Origin: Thermoplasmatales archaeon
Lineage (GTDB): Archaea; Thermoplasmatota; E2; DHVEG-1
Assembly (NCBI GenBank): GCA_030672305.1
Contig: DAOVGR010000011.1
Span: forward strand, 1 to 41,920
Reading direction: 5' to 3'
Length of the DNA: 41,920 nucleotides
Shown: piece after piece, positions 8,179 to 18,084 of the stretch
Layout of the letters: the number at the start of each line of letters is the position of its first letter
Numbering within the stretch: position 1 is the first letter of the stretch
Program-made: the position numbers and the translations under genes
The notes under the pieces: model-generated
Told to the model about the DNA's origin: nothing
Databases searched by the model: none
The model's input: only the letters and a program-made list of their open reading frames with translations

Positions 8179-9918
8179 CTATTTAGGAATTAACAAATGA
8201 TACATTAATATAAAGAATCGTTCTAAAAACCAATTGAATAATGAATAAGATCTTGGTTTGTTTCTTGGTATAGTAACTTTTAATGGATTTGACCAGATAC
8301 TTTCAAAATTATTAATGTCAATTGCTTTTACTTTAATTTCATAATTACCACTCTTATCCCATATATGTGATGCGCAAGCTTCTTCACTTGAATTAAATGG
8401 TCCTATCCATCCGCTATCACTACTATCATCCCAATCAAACAGATAATAAATTTGATCTTCCTGGGGATCTATTGTAGAACTAAAATATGTATATTCAATT
8501 CCCTTTTGTCCTTGGGTTGGACCCTCTGGTATAATAGGTTTTAAAGGTGCGTTAATTAATATTTCCAATCCTTTATAATCTGATTGATATCGACGAATTT
8601 TAAAAACGTCATTGAAAACTTGATTTGGATATGGATTAGTATATTCCCAAACAATAACTTTTTCAGGTGTAACCTCAAAAAAGAATCCAATACCTCCTGC
8701 GCAGATAAGTGTATTTCCGTCAGGAAGCCTTTGAGTTCCAGAAATTCTAGGAGAATAAAAATCTGTAGGATTTTCAGCAAAATATATCCATGTCGGTTCT
8801 TCAGGTCCATATGCTGAACCTTCTTCTAAATAATAGTTACCATAACTATCAACAGGAGGAACAATTTCGTCAATTGAAGAATAGTCCACACCTAGCCGGT
8901 CCAAGCCATTATTAAAAACCAAGATGTTACCTTCTCCAGGACATCCAGGATCTATCCACTGAGCATCATGCTGGCCAAAAAGTTTTTGATCACTTGCACT
9001 TCCTGCGCGATATGTCTGTGGATTACCCCATCGATAGAGGAGGTCTCCACCTTTCCCACTATTCCCACCAGCATGACCTGCTGCTTCTTCTGTTGTTGTG
9101 CTATGATCAATTATCCAAATTTCATTAAATTTATGAACACTTAATATTATTTGATCAAATTCCTCATTGTAATCAATTGAATTAGTATGCAGCCAGTCCC
9201 TTTCCGCATTATTTTTATCGATAAAATTTATATCAATTAATTCGGGATGATCCCCAACCAAACCATAATTATCTTTTGATGGATCAAAATCCTGAATTAA
9301 ATGATCCCAAACATGCCACTCCCAAACAATATTACCACTAACAAATCCTGTTGGTTCTACTTCAATTATATGATCCGGCCAAAGTTGATCTAAGGTTAAA
9401 TTATTAGGATCCCTCCCTGCAGCAACCGCTTCTTCACGAGTTTTATATTCCCATGCAATCAAAAGTATATTACCATTAGGTAAAACCTCATAATCATGAT
9501 GCAAACAATACTGATCAGTGGAATATTCAAACTCCCAAACTAACTCTCCATACCAATCATGTTTTTCTACACGCCCAGTGATACCACCTGCCATAAAGGT
9601 TGGATTTATTCCTGGTAAACAATTACGAATCAGTTTTCCATCTTCTAGTAAATATACAGATAAACCTTGAATATAGTTGCTTTCCCAACTATGAGCAACA
9701 TCTCTATCCATATCAATTAAATATGTAATACCAGAATATTCAGGAGCAAATAGAGTATATGCTTCAGATTCAAAATTTGATATAAATTTTTCTTCATTGT
9801 TCTGAAATTTAGATCTTAAAAGCAATGTGTTACCATTTACTAAAGGTCCGAAAAATGTTCCAAAATAAAATAAAATCAAAAAAATAACAACAATTTTTTT
9901 TGGAATTCTTTTATTAAT
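8179..9918 (-). CDS. secreted arylsulfotransferase-like (ASST) protein with C-terminal PKD domain
   Basis: About 579 aa. Residues about 50-430 resemble the arylsulfotransferase/ASST propeller family: repeated YLIDMDRDVAHSWES-type blades, H-H-D-Y-E-V-L-P-N-G-N-I-L, F-G-Q-H-D-A-Q-W and R-L-P-D-G-N-T-L-I. Several His residues could be catalytic, but sulfotransferase activity is not proven for archaeal members. A PKD domain follows (Y-L-F-D-W-D-D-S-S ... H-I-W-D-K-S-G-N-Y), then I-P-R-N-K and the tail FLERFFILMYHLL. The first conventional codon (TTG 9879) lies inside the signal peptide. An ideal GGTGAG is 7 bases before an ATT at 9918, which gives MNKRIPKKIVVIFLILFYFG, a complete signal peptide. 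Confidence 0.75.
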   Translation of the reverse strand: MNKRIPKKIVVIFLILFYFGTFFGPLVNGNTLLLRSKFQNNEEKFISNFESEAYTLFAPEYSGITYLIDMDRDVAHSWESNYIQGLSVYLLEDGKLIRNCLPGINPTFMAGGITGRVEKHDWYGELVWEFEYSTDQYCLHHDYEVLPNGNILLIAWEYKTREEAVAAGRDPNNLTLDQLWPDHIIEVEPTGFVSGNIVWEWHVWDHLIQDFDPSKDNYGLVGDHPELIDINFIDKNNAERDWLHTNSIDYNEEFDQIILSVHKFNEIWIIDHSTTTEEAAGHAGGNSGKGGDLLYRWGNPQTYRAGSASDQKLFGQHDAQWIDPGCPGEGNILVFNNGLDRLGVDYSSIDEIVPPVDSYGNYYLEEGSAYGPEEPTWIYFAENPTDFYSPRISGTQRLPDGNTLICAGGIGFFFEVTPEKVIVWEYTNPYPNQVFNDVFKIRRYQSDYKGLEILINAPLKPIIPEGPTQGQKGIEYTYFSSTIDPQEDQIYYLFDWDDSSDSGWIGPFNSSEEACASHIWDKSGNYEIKVKAIDINNFESIWSNPLKVTIPRNKPRSYSLFNWFLERFFILMYHLLIPK

Positions 9919-10117
9919 AATTTAACTCACCCAGTTTTTTATGGTTTTTGTATTTATTAAATTAATATAAACTAGATATTATATAAAATTTATCTCCTAA
10001 TTTTATTCCTAAATTCATTCTCAATAATCCTAAAAATATTAGGTTTATGGTAGTAAAAACCCATAGTCAAAAATGATTAAAAAAGTGTGTTTTTATTGGA
10101 GAGAAAATAGTTTAATA

Positions 10118-10191
10118 AGCCGCTGGGGGGATTTGAACCCCCGATCTATTCCTTACCAAGGAATCGCTATAGCCAGCTAAGCCACAGCGGC
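10118..10191 (-). tRNA. tRNA-Thr (anticodon GGT)
   Basis: A complete cloverleaf without intron. Acceptor GCCGCTG pairs with CAGCGGC; the T arm is GGGGG-TTCAAAT-CCCCC; the anticodon arm is ATTCC-TTGGTAA-GGAAT with anticodon GGT (10155-10157). The discriminator base is U, as expected for archaeal threonine tRNA. No CCA is encoded. It lies between the two divergently oriented secreted-protein genes. Confidence 0.95.
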
Positions 10192-10292
10192 ATCTGCACA
10201 TCTGAACTGATAAAGATTTATTTTAGGATAATTCCGGGTAATATTATTATACTATTAATTGTTTTGCGATATTCCACTTATAGGGAGTATCA

Positions 10293-11801
10293 ATGAAAAA
10301 ATTATTAATATATATAATTGTGATAGGACTAATTTTTAATATATTCATTTCAACAACAAGTTCCTTTAATATTGAAGAAAGAAAAGAAAATATTATCATT
10401 CTTGAAGATTTTGATCCATTAGTTGATATCAATATAACAATTGATATTCTTGCAATAAGAGCTCTTGACAAGATTGATTTGTTATCAGACCCAGATTTCT
10501 TTTTGAAAATATTCATTAATGATGAAGATTTTAAAAGTCCAAAATGGAGGGATACTAGCAATATCTATAATTGTTGGTCAGTGACCACTGATGTACCAGA
10601 TGATATTGAAAATGTAAAAATCAAAATCGAGTTATGGGATTCAAATCTATTAAAAAATAAATTGTGTGATATCAGTTCAGAGAGAAACAACGATAACAAT
10701 GGCTATAGTATAGATATCTTCTATAATATTAAAACAGGAATTTGGTTTGGTGATGATTATAACATTGGTGATTCTAGTGGATATGGAAGAGGTTGTGGAT
10801 CTGGTGATGGTAGCATATACAAGAAAGAAAATGATTGCGAGATATGGTTTGATATTTATCAAAACGATTTTGATAACGACAATCTTCCTTACTGGATTGA
10901 AACATCTGTTTATGAAACAGATCCCACAATAAATAATATTGGAGATGATTCTGATCAAGATGGTGTTCCAATCGAATGGGAGCACAGATGGGGATTTAAT
11001 CCTTTAATTTGGGAGGATCATCAAAATTTTGATCCTGATGGCGATAGCCTTAATAATACTGAAGAATTTATTACATCTGAATTTGGATCTGACCCCTATA
11101 GAAAAGACATTTTTTTAGAAATTGATTATATGAAGTATGAAAATAATAGTGCCCAAATTGAAATCTTTAAAAAAGTTAAAGAAATTGTTAAAAACCCATA
11201 TCACCGACGTAATATCATTTTTCATCTAGATTTAGGGGAAGTCGATGGTGGAGAAGAAATTCCATATGATAATGATTCATCCTTTGAAGAATTACTTGAA
11301 CATTATCAAAATTATTTTACTCATAATGGCGAGCAAAGCTGGAAAAGGGGCATTTTTCATTATGCATTAATTGTTGATTATTGTCGTCCAAGTGGGTATG
11401 GATTTAGTGGTGATGTATATCCCCATTGGGGATATATTCCTGGTACAAATTGTTTTGTTCTAAGCAAAGACCTTATAGAAAGAAAATCTGAATTATTTAG
11501 AAAATCTGATGAGTATATTTTTGCATATTTATTTATGCATGAAATGGGACATAATTTTGGAATTAGATTTGGTAATCCAATGGGCTGTGATCTCCGAGGT
11601 ACAAGTAACCCATTAAGACCAAGTTTTTGGTTATTTAGAAATTATAAGAGCGTTATGAATTATCAATATACATACTTAATTTTAGATTATTCGGATGGAT
11701 CGCATGGCAAAAGGGACTTTGACGATTGGGAAAACATAGATCTTTCATGGTTTGAATATGTAAACTCAGATCCAGTAGATAAATCCCTTATGTTATTATA
11801 G
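10293..11801 (+). CDS. secreted metzincin-like zinc-protease domain protein with calcium-binding repeats
   Basis: 502 aa. An N-terminal signal peptide (MKKLLIYIIVIGLIFNIFIS) is preceded by GGGAG. Residues about 230-285 have thrombospondin-3/dockerin-like calcium loops (D-D-S-D-Q-D-G-V-P, D-P-D-G-D-S-L-N-N). The C-terminal third has a zinc helix H-E-M-G-H-N-F-G (416-423) and a downstream S-V-M-N-Y (453-457) like a metzincin Met-turn. The third metzincin ligand, normally His or Asp three residues after the Gly, is Phe here (G-I-R-F), so the enzyme may use another ligand or be inactive. It lacks a PKD domain and the ERFP-type tail of its neighbours. Confidence 0.7.
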   Translation: MKKLLIYIIVIGLIFNIFISTTSSFNIEERKENIIILEDFDPLVDINITIDILAIRALDKIDLLSDPDFFLKIFINDEDFKSPKWRDTSNIYNCWSVTTDVPDDIENVKIKIELWDSNLLKNKLCDISSERNNDNNGYSIDIFYNIKTGIWFGDDYNIGDSSGYGRGCGSGDGSIYKKENDCEIWFDIYQNDFDNDNLPYWIETSVYETDPTINNIGDDSDQDGVPIEWEHRWGFNPLIWEDHQNFDPDGDSLNNTEEFITSEFGSDPYRKDIFLEIDYMKYENNSAQIEIFKKVKEIVKNPYHRRNIIFHLDLGEVDGGEEIPYDNDSSFEELLEHYQNYFTHNGEQSWKRGIFHYALIVDYCRPSGYGFSGDVYPHWGYIPGTNCFVLSKDLIERKSELFRKSDEYIFAYLFMHEMGHNFGIRFGNPMGCDLRGTSNPLRPSFWLFRNYKSVMNYQYTYLILDYSDGSHGKRDFDDWENIDLSWFEYVNSDPVDKSLMLL

Positions 11802-11814
11802 AGCTATCAGAATT

Positions 11815-12219
11815 TTATTCTTTTTTTGCAAGCATTCTTGCAACAATTGATAGAATCAAACCTATTGCTCCTATTGAGAAAAAACTTCCAAGGGTTAAAC
11901 TATCTTCTGTAAAGGAGACTATTAGTGAAAATATCAATCCGATTAAACCAAGTCCTGCTCCAAGAGCAATGATAAATTTTCCAAGTCCAATCTTTTTTTT
12001 ACCAATTAATGCACCACCGATTATAACAGCAATTCCACCTAATGATGCAATAAAAATTAATATTGAAAATACAACTTGGATAATACTGTTATCTGCGATG
12101 TGTGCAGTAACAAAATCCTTTATTGTCTCCCATGTTGCTAAACCACTAATTCCACCAATTATCAACAATATGCCTGCTACAAAGGCGATACTCCTTGCTT
12201 GAGTGTTTCTTGATGCCAT
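11815..12219 (-). CDS. four-helix membrane protein of unknown function
   Basis: 134 aa starting MASRNTQARSIAFVAG. Four glycine/isoleucine-rich membrane segments are separated by short loops, with a basic end RMLAKKE. No catalytic motif is visible. An alternative start 12 bases upstream (12231) is equally possible; neither has a ribosome binding site, so a leaderless message is likely. It is convergent with the protease-like gene. I do not recognise a named family. Confidence 0.6.
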   Translation of the reverse strand: MASRNTQARSIAFVAGILLIIGGISGLATWETIKDFVTAHIADNSIIQVVFSILIFIASLGGIAVIIGGALIGKKKIGLGKFIIALGAGLGLIGLIFSLIVSFTEDSLTLGSFFSIGAIGLILSIVARMLAKKE

Positions 12220-12405
12220 AATACATACCAATATTATGAGGAAATTAAGTGTTTGTTTATTTTACTTTTTATATCTATTAAAAGCATGATTGAGTTAATA
12301 ATATGATAATTATATAAGGTACTTTCTAGATGGTATCTACCCAAAAATAAAATAAAAGCCAACAAATATATAATCCTACCTATTTTTGGGTTGGGGCAAT
12401 TATTT

Positions 12406-13284
12406 ATGAAATCAATAGATTTACCAGATGTACAATCAAGACCTTCTCTATCCAATTTTAAGTTAACACGTGTAGGAGTTACAGGAGTTAAAAAACTTGT
12501 AAATATAAAAAGACCTGGGAAAAAGACTGCTATATCTTTGGTTGTTAAAATGGATCTTTTTGTTGATTTACCAGCATCTCAAAAAGGAAGTCACATGTCA
12601 AGAAACCTAGAACTTATCTCAGATATTATTGATGTGAATCTTCAAAAACCTGTTTCAGATCTTGAAACTTTTTGTGCTAAAACTGCAAAGTTACTTCTTG
12701 AGAAACATGAATATGCAACATTTTCAGAAGTTAAAGCAGAGGCTGATTACTTTTTAGATAGAATTTATCCATCTGGAAAAAAAGGATTAGAACCGTTCAA
12801 ACTTGTAGCTGAAGCACGAGCAAAATCTACAGGTGAAATTACGAAACTTATTGGAGTAAGAGTAATTGGAATGACTGCTTGTCCATGTGCATATGAAGTA
12901 ATAAAAACTCTTGGTAAGTATGATAAATCTATTATACCTCCAACACACAATCAGAGAAATATCACAACTCTTATGATAGAAGTTCCAGGTGATTTTAAAT
13001 CAGTTGATGCAAACGATCTTATCGATATTGCAGAAAAATCATTTAGCAGCCCAACTTATAGTATTTTAAAACGTAAAGAAGAAGGAGAAGTCGTCTTCAA
13101 CGCACATAAAAATCCAAAGTTTGTAGAAGATGTCGTAAGAGATATCCTAAGCTCAATTTTAACAAAATACAATAATCTTCCAGATGACGTGATGGTTGTT
13201 GTAAGAAGCGAAAGTGAGGAATCTATTCATAAACATAACGCTTTTGCTGAACGAGTAACTACTCTAGGTGAGCTAAGAAAATAG
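12406..13284 (+). CDS. mptA: GTP cyclohydrolase MptA (archaeal type, FolE2 superfamily)
   Basis: About 292 aa, the usual length. Family landmarks are M-K-S-I-D-L-P-D-V-Q at the start, D-L-P-A-S-Q-K-G-S-H-M-S-R-N, G-M-T-A-C-P-C-A and T-H-N-Q-R. MptA is an Fe(II)-dependent enzyme that opens the imidazole ring of GTP to form a cyclic phosphate of 7,8-dihydroneopterin, the first step of tetrahydromethanopterin or other archaeal pterin synthesis; the Cys and His residues of these motifs lie at the active site. I start at ATG 12406; an upstream TTG would add five residues not seen in the family. It runs convergent with the M14 gene, separated by one base. Confidence 0.92.
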   Translation: MKSIDLPDVQSRPSLSNFKLTRVGVTGVKKLVNIKRPGKKTAISLVVKMDLFVDLPASQKGSHMSRNLELISDIIDVNLQKPVSDLETFCAKTAKLLLEKHEYATFSEVKAEADYFLDRIYPSGKKGLEPFKLVAEARAKSTGEITKLIGVRVIGMTACPCAYEVIKTLGKYDKSIIPPTHNQRNITTLMIEVPGDFKSVDANDLIDIAEKSFSSPTYSILKRKEEGEVVFNAHKNPKFVEDVVRDILSSILTKYNNLPDDVMVVVRSESEESIHKHNAFAERVTTLGELRK

Positions 13285-13285
13285 T

Positions 13286-14431
13286 TTATTTAAGAGGATT
13301 TGGTGGGACTCCTTTGGGTAATGATGGTACAATATCTGGTATTTCCCAGGAATAAAGATTCTCAACATTTTCAAGCATGAACATAAAAATAGGAATTGTT
13401 GTTTTCATCCAATGAACCAAGTTATCATGTTTTCCTCCACCTGAACCTGGTTCATAATCCATTGATAATATTTCAAAAGTAACAGAGGGGATACGAAATT
13501 CCTTAAAACACCAATCTGGAGCTGTACCACTTGCCTTATACCAAAGTTGTCGATCTTCGTACTCTGTATTTTCAGAAACCCATTTTCTAATTGTATCATA
13601 TACTATAGACTCTTGAGAAGTCATTTTAAATGGAGGTTTAAAAGCACTCCACGGAGTATTTATAGAATGAGTTGCAGTATGGCAATTCATATAAAATGAA
13701 AAACGTTGAGAATCAAGAAATCTCATAAGATCTCTTATCGCCTGTGATTCTGGTTCTGAAAAAGGGCGGCGACCACAATTAGTAAACCATAAATTTAATC
13801 GTGGAAGCGAAAGATAAGGAATTTTCCTGCCAAGTATTTTGCCTAGTGGCATACAATGTCCCCGGAGTCTACCGAAATCTATGTTAAAATTACGATTTAG
13901 ATCTATACCATTTCCGTTATATCTATCATCATTATCTCTTCCATCAGGATTCATTAAAGGTACAATATAAACTACAGTTTTATTTAGAATGTTAGTAACT
14001 GTTTTGTTATTACCAAAATTTATTAGAAGATATTCAGAAAAATACAGACATGCCTCTCCTGCCTCCCATTCACTTCCATGTATACATCCATCTATAAGAC
14101 ATGTATATTTTTCAGTTATATTTCTTTCATTTGAAATTCTTATACATTTAATATCTTTACCAAGAACGCTTCTACCTATTGTAAAAACGTCAACTAAATT
14201 TGGGAATCTGGAATTAAAATCATTTAACATTTGCATTGTTTCGTAATAACCATGATAATCTCCATCCTTCCATTCTGGAAGAATGCAAGGCAAATCTAAT
14301 AGAATTTCTTTTTGTGATTCTTTCTCAGATGCAGTTAATTCCTGTTGACTCTCAATACATCCTGTAAAAATAACTAAGATTAAAATAATACTAAGAAAAA
14401 CAACTTTCAAATGAGTTAGCTTCTTACTCAT
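13286..14431 (-). CDS. M14 zinc carboxypeptidase lipoprotein
   Basis: 381 aa. The signal peptide ends in a lipobox-like V-I-F-T-G-C (C25), so it is probably lipid-anchored outside the cell. The M14 set is in order: H-G-S-E (H118, E121), N-P-D-G-R (R165), D-L-N-R-N-F (N179/R180), C-H-T (H251, third zinc ligand) and the catalytic Glu in V-T-F-E-I (E320). The family removes C-terminal residues from peptides. The enzyme fits with the secreted proteins of this window and the cytosolic peptidases upstream in a peptide-feeding lifestyle (inference). Confidence 0.88.
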   Translation of the reverse strand: MSKKLTHLKVVFLSIILILVIFTGCIESQQELTASEKESQKEILLDLPCILPEWKDGDYHGYYETMQMLNDFNSRFPNLVDVFTIGRSVLGKDIKCIRISNERNITEKYTCLIDGCIHGSEWEAGEACLYFSEYLLINFGNNKTVTNILNKTVVYIVPLMNPDGRDNDDRYNGNGIDLNRNFNIDFGRLRGHCMPLGKILGRKIPYLSLPRLNLWFTNCGRRPFSEPESQAIRDLMRFLDSQRFSFYMNCHTATHSINTPWSAFKPPFKMTSQESIVYDTIRKWVSENTEYEDRQLWYKASGTAPDWCFKEFRIPSVTFEILSMDYEPGSGGGKHDNLVHWMKTTIPIFMFMLENVENLYSWEIPDIVPSLPKGVPPNPLK

Positions 14432-14554
14432 TATTCGTCCCTTTGAATAATTATATGAATTTAAAGTATATAATTATATTTTTATTATAATTAAATTTTG
14501 GATTTGTTTTTTTCAAAAAATGTATTTGTAGAAAGTTTATTCTCCAAATATTAA

Positions 14555-15505
14555 ATGACGATTATAAAGGAAATAAAAGAAACCCTAACTGATGCAGGTT
14601 CAACAACGCTTACTCTTCTAAAAATTTTAATTCCTGTAAGTATCATTGTAAAAATATTAAGTGAATTGGAAGCAATTGAAATTATTGGTAATTATCTATC
14701 CCATGCAATGGGTGTTGTTGGATTACCCGGAGAATTCGGTCTTGTTTGGGCTACAGCAATGCTAACAAATATATATGGAGCAATTGTAGTATTATTTACA
14801 TTATCATTACAAAGCACATATACTGTTGCACAAGTAACTGTTCTTGGAGGGATGATGCTTTTGGCTCATGCTCTTCCAATTGAAGCTAGAATCGCTCAAA
14901 AAGCAGGAGTAAAACTTTGGTTCACACTTTCTTTAAGAATATTTGGAGCAATTGCTTTTGGATTTGTATTAAACATTATTTTTTCGTATTTTAAATTATT
15001 TCAAAATGAAAGTTATATGATATGGCAACCTAATATAATTGATCCTACTATATCTCAATGGGTTCTAGATCAGATAAAATACTATCTAATAATTTTCCTT
15101 ATAATATTAAGCCTAGTTACTCTTATGAGAATTCTACAAAAAACTGGTGCAATAAACCGGCTTAATACTTTTCTTAACCCTGGACTGGCGTTTTTAGGGA
15201 TAAGCAAAAATGCAGCGCCGATCAATATTATTGGGATGACTCTTGGTCTTGCATATGGCGGAGGACTCATTATAAGAGAAACTAAATCCAGGTTATTAAG
15301 TAAAAAAGATACATTTCTATCGTTATCATTAATGAGTCTTTCACACAGTTTAATTGAGGATACACTCTTAATTCTTTTAATAGGAGCAACTTTATTTGGA
15401 ATTTTACTTGGAAGGTTATTATTTACGATATTAATTATAACAATACTGATAAGGATTATTAACCGTCTTTCTAAAAAAACATTTGAAAAATATTTTGTTA
15501 ACTAA
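14555..15505 (+). CDS. nucleoside-recognition (Gate) domain membrane protein
   Basis: 316 aa with about eight membrane helices in two related halves. Each half resembles the Gate domain of SpmA/SpmB-type and nucleoside-transporter proteins: I-I-G-N-Y-L-S-H-A-M-G-V-V-G-L-P-G-E-F-G with T-N-I-Y-G-A, then L-N-P-G-L-A-F-L-G-I-S-K-N-A-A-P-I-N with G-L-A-Y-G-G-G-L-I. The substrate is unknown. It is followed 50 bases later by the dehydrogenase gene on the same strand. Confidence 0.75.
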   Translation: MTIIKEIKETLTDAGSTTLTLLKILIPVSIIVKILSELEAIEIIGNYLSHAMGVVGLPGEFGLVWATAMLTNIYGAIVVLFTLSLQSTYTVAQVTVLGGMMLLAHALPIEARIAQKAGVKLWFTLSLRIFGAIAFGFVLNIIFSYFKLFQNESYMIWQPNIIDPTISQWVLDQIKYYLIIFLIILSLVTLMRILQKTGAINRLNTFLNPGLAFLGISKNAAPINIIGMTLGLAYGGGLIIRETKSRLLSKKDTFLSLSLMSLSHSLIEDTLLILLIGATLFGILLGRLLFTILIITILIRIINRLSKKTFEKYFVN

Positions 15506-15554
15506 AAATTTGTTCTCAAAAAACTTTAAAATAAAAATATGATTACTGCTGCCC

Positions 15555-16670
15555 ATGTCAAAATACAAAATAGCTTGGTTACCAGGAGATGGAGTCGGAA
15601 ACGACGTAATGGATGCAGCAAAAATAATTCTTGACAAAGTTGGACTTGACGCTGAATATATTCATGGAGATGTTGGCTGGGAATTTTGGAAAAGAGAAGG
15701 AAATCCTCTACCAGAACGAACTATTAAGATTTTTAAAGAAACAGATTGTTGTCTATTTGGTGCAATAACCTCAAAACCTAAAGACGAAGCAGAAAAAGAA
15801 CTCTCACCTGAAATGAAAGACAAAGGATTTGTTTATTCCAGTCCTATTGTTGGATTAAGACAACTACTGAATCTTCATACTAATATGAGACCTTGTAAAG
15901 CATTTGAAGGAAATCCATTGAACCATCGAGATGATATCGATCTTGTCGTATTTCGAGAAAACACTGAAGGTTTGTATGCTGGAGTTGAATTTCATCCTGT
16001 TCCAAGTGAAATTTTCAATGCACTTATGATACATAAAAAAATGAAGAAATTTAAAAATGTTTCCTTAAATGATTTAGCAATTTCTACACGAATTTTTACT
16101 CGTAGAGGTTGTCAAAACATTATTCGTCGAGCATTTGAATATGCAAAAAAACACAAAAGAAAGAGTGTAACAGTTGTTGAAAAACCAAATGTAATAAGAG
16201 AAACTAGCGGGATGATGATAAGAGAAGCAAGAAAAATTGCAAAGGAATATTCTGAAATAGAACTGTGGGAAACAAATGTTGATGCAATGTGCATGTGGCT
16301 TGTAAAAAATCCTCAGGACTATGATGTTTTAGTTGCATCAAATATGTTTGGTGATATAATATCTGATCTTGCTGCCCAGCTTGTTGGTGGTCTTGGTTTT
16401 GCTGCCAGTGGAAACATTGGTGATAATTACGCGGTTTTTGAACCAACTCATGGTTCTGCTCCAAAATATGCTGGTCAATACAGGGTAAATCCAATTGCCA
16501 TGATTCAATCTGTAAAGCTTATGCTTGACTGGCTTGGTGAAAAAGAGGATGCAAATAAAATAGATAATGCAATTGCTACTGTAATCAAAGAAGGAAAGGT
16601 AAAAACCTATGATCTTGGTGGAAACAATACATCACTACAGGTAGCAGAGGAAATTGCTAAAAAAATTTGA
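15555..16670 (+). CDS. isocitrate/isopropylmalate dehydrogenase family enzyme
   Basis: 371 aa. Family motifs are [10 protein letters not shown] at the N-terminus, [10 protein letters not shown], the Lys in E-K-P-N-V, the Mg-binding Asp residues in [10 protein letters not shown], and nucleotide-site H-G-S-A-P-K-Y-A-G. The family oxidises and decarboxylates a beta-substituted malate using NAD or NADP. The specificity segment reads [19 protein letters not shown], which is not clearly that of isocitrate, isopropylmalate or homoisocitrate dehydrogenase, and no leucine or lysine pathway neighbours help. Cytosolic. Confidence 0.85.
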   Translation: MSKYKIAWLPGDGVGNDVMDAAKIILDKVGLDAEYIHGDVGWEFWKREGNPLPERTIKIFKETDCCLFGAITSKPKDEAEKELSPEMKDKGFVYSSPIVGLRQLLNLHTNMRPCKAFEGNPLNHRDDIDLVVFRENTEGLYAGVEFHPVPSEIFNALMIHKKMKKFKNVSLNDLAISTRIFTRRGCQNIIRRAFEYAKKHKRKSVTVVEKPNVIRETSGMMIREARKIAKEYSEIELWETNVDAMCMWLVKNPQDYDVLVASNMFGDIISDLAAQLVGGLGFAASGNIGDNYAVFEPTHGSAPKYAGQYRVNPIAMIQSVKLMLDWLGEKEDANKIDNAIATVIKEGKVKTYDLGGNNTSLQVAEEIAKKI

Positions 16671-16749
16671 AGAACAATAAAGATAATTTTTTTCCTAGAA
16701 AAATCTATAAATTTAAATTTGATACCCTTGAAAAGTCGGAGAGCAATTT

Positions 16750-18084
16750 ATGCCAGCAAGAAAAAAAATAATAATTATGGGTGCAGCAGGTAGAGATTTC
16801 CATAATTTTAACACTTATTTTAGGGACAATGAAGATTACAATGTTGTTGCATTTACAGCAACTCAAATACCAGGCATTTATGGTAGAAAATATCCACCTC
16901 AACTTTCTGGTACGCTTTATCCAGAAGGAATTCCAATTTATCCTGAGGAAGATATTACAAAGCTTGTTAAAGAAAACGAAATTAATGAAGTAGTTTTTGC
17001 TTATAGTGACCTACCAAACTCTTATGTTATGAGGAAGTCCGCCTTGGTAAATGCAGCAGGTGCTGATTTTATTTTAATGGGAACAAATAAGACCATGATT
17101 AAGTCGACAAAACCTGTTATTGCTGTCTGTGCTGTTCGAACAGGTTGTGGCAAGTCACAGGTCTCAAGAAAACTTTTTGAGATACTGCGTAAAAAAGGAT
17201 ATTCTGTTGCATGTATTCGTCATCCTATGCCTTATGATAAAGATTTAACAATGCAAATTATACAGCGTTTTGCATCCTATGAGGATCTTAATAGATACAA
17301 CTGCACTATTGAGGAACGTGAGGAATACGAACCTTACATTGACATGGGGGGAATGATCTTTGCCGGAGTTGATTACGAAAAAATACTTAGGGAAGCTGAA
17401 AAAGAAGCAGATATTATTATTTGGGATGGAGGAAATAACGATTTTCCTTTTATAAGACCAGATTTATGGATTACAATAACAGATCCTCATAGAGCCGGTC
17501 ATGAACTCTTATATTACCCAGGTGAACTTAATGCAAGAACAGCTGATATTATAATGATTAATAAGGTAAATACTGCAAAAAAAGAAGATATTGAAACAGT
17601 TAGAAATAACATAAAAAGAATTAATCCTGATGCCCAAATAATCGATGGTATTTCAACAATAATTGCTGAAGATAAAGATATAATAAAAGGTAAAAGAGTA
17701 CTTGTGATAGAAGACGGTCCAACTGTTACTCATGGAGGAATGAAGTACGGTGCCGGTAAGATTGCGGCAGAAACATGGGGCGCAAAAGAAATAATTGACC
17801 CAAGAAGTTTCGCAGTCGGCTCAATTATTGACTCATTTAATAAATACACCCACCTATCAAATGTTTTACCAGCTCTTGGATATGGAACTAAACAAATCCA
17901 GGAACTTGAACAAACGATAAACAATTCTGATTGTGATATTGTTGTAAGTGGGACACCAATTGATATTACACGAGTGCTAAAAACTAATAAACCCATTGTT
18001 AGAGTTAGATATGGAGTTGGTGAGGAAACAGCTAAAGAACTAGAAAAAATAGTTGATAGTTTTATTTCTAAAAACCTAGCGTAA
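16750..18084 (+). CDS. cyclic 2,3-diphosphoglycerate synthetase-like P-loop protein
   Basis: 444 aa. The N-terminal Rossmann-like domain is I-I-I-M-G-A-A-G-R-D-F-H-N-F-N. A P-loop A-V-R-T-G-C-G-K-S-Q lies near residue 130. Further motifs are I-I-W-D-G-G-N-N-D-F-P-F and M-I-N-K-V-N. These match the archaeal family annotated as cyclic 2,3-diphosphoglycerate synthetase or GTPase. cDPGS makes a thermoprotectant in some methanogens, but most homologues are uncharacterised, so that reaction is only a possibility. GGAGAG precedes the ATG. The stop overlaps the end of the convergent rfcS gene by 9 bases. Confidence 0.82.
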   Translation: MPARKKIIIMGAAGRDFHNFNTYFRDNEDYNVVAFTATQIPGIYGRKYPPQLSGTLYPEGIPIYPEEDITKLVKENEINEVVFAYSDLPNSYVMRKSALVNAAGADFILMGTNKTMIKSTKPVIAVCAVRTGCGKSQVSRKLFEILRKKGYSVACIRHPMPYDKDLTMQIIQRFASYEDLNRYNCTIEEREEYEPYIDMGGMIFAGVDYEKILREAEKEADIIIWDGGNNDFPFIRPDLWITITDPHRAGHELLYYPGELNARTADIIMINKVNTAKKEDIETVRNNIKRINPDAQIIDGISTIIAEDKDIIKGKRVLVIEDGPTVTHGGMKYGAGKIAAETWGAKEIIDPRSFAVGSIIDSFNKYTHLSNVLPALGYGTKQIQELEQTINNSDCDIVVSGTPIDITRVLKTNKPIVRVRYGVGEETAKELEKIVDSFISKNLA

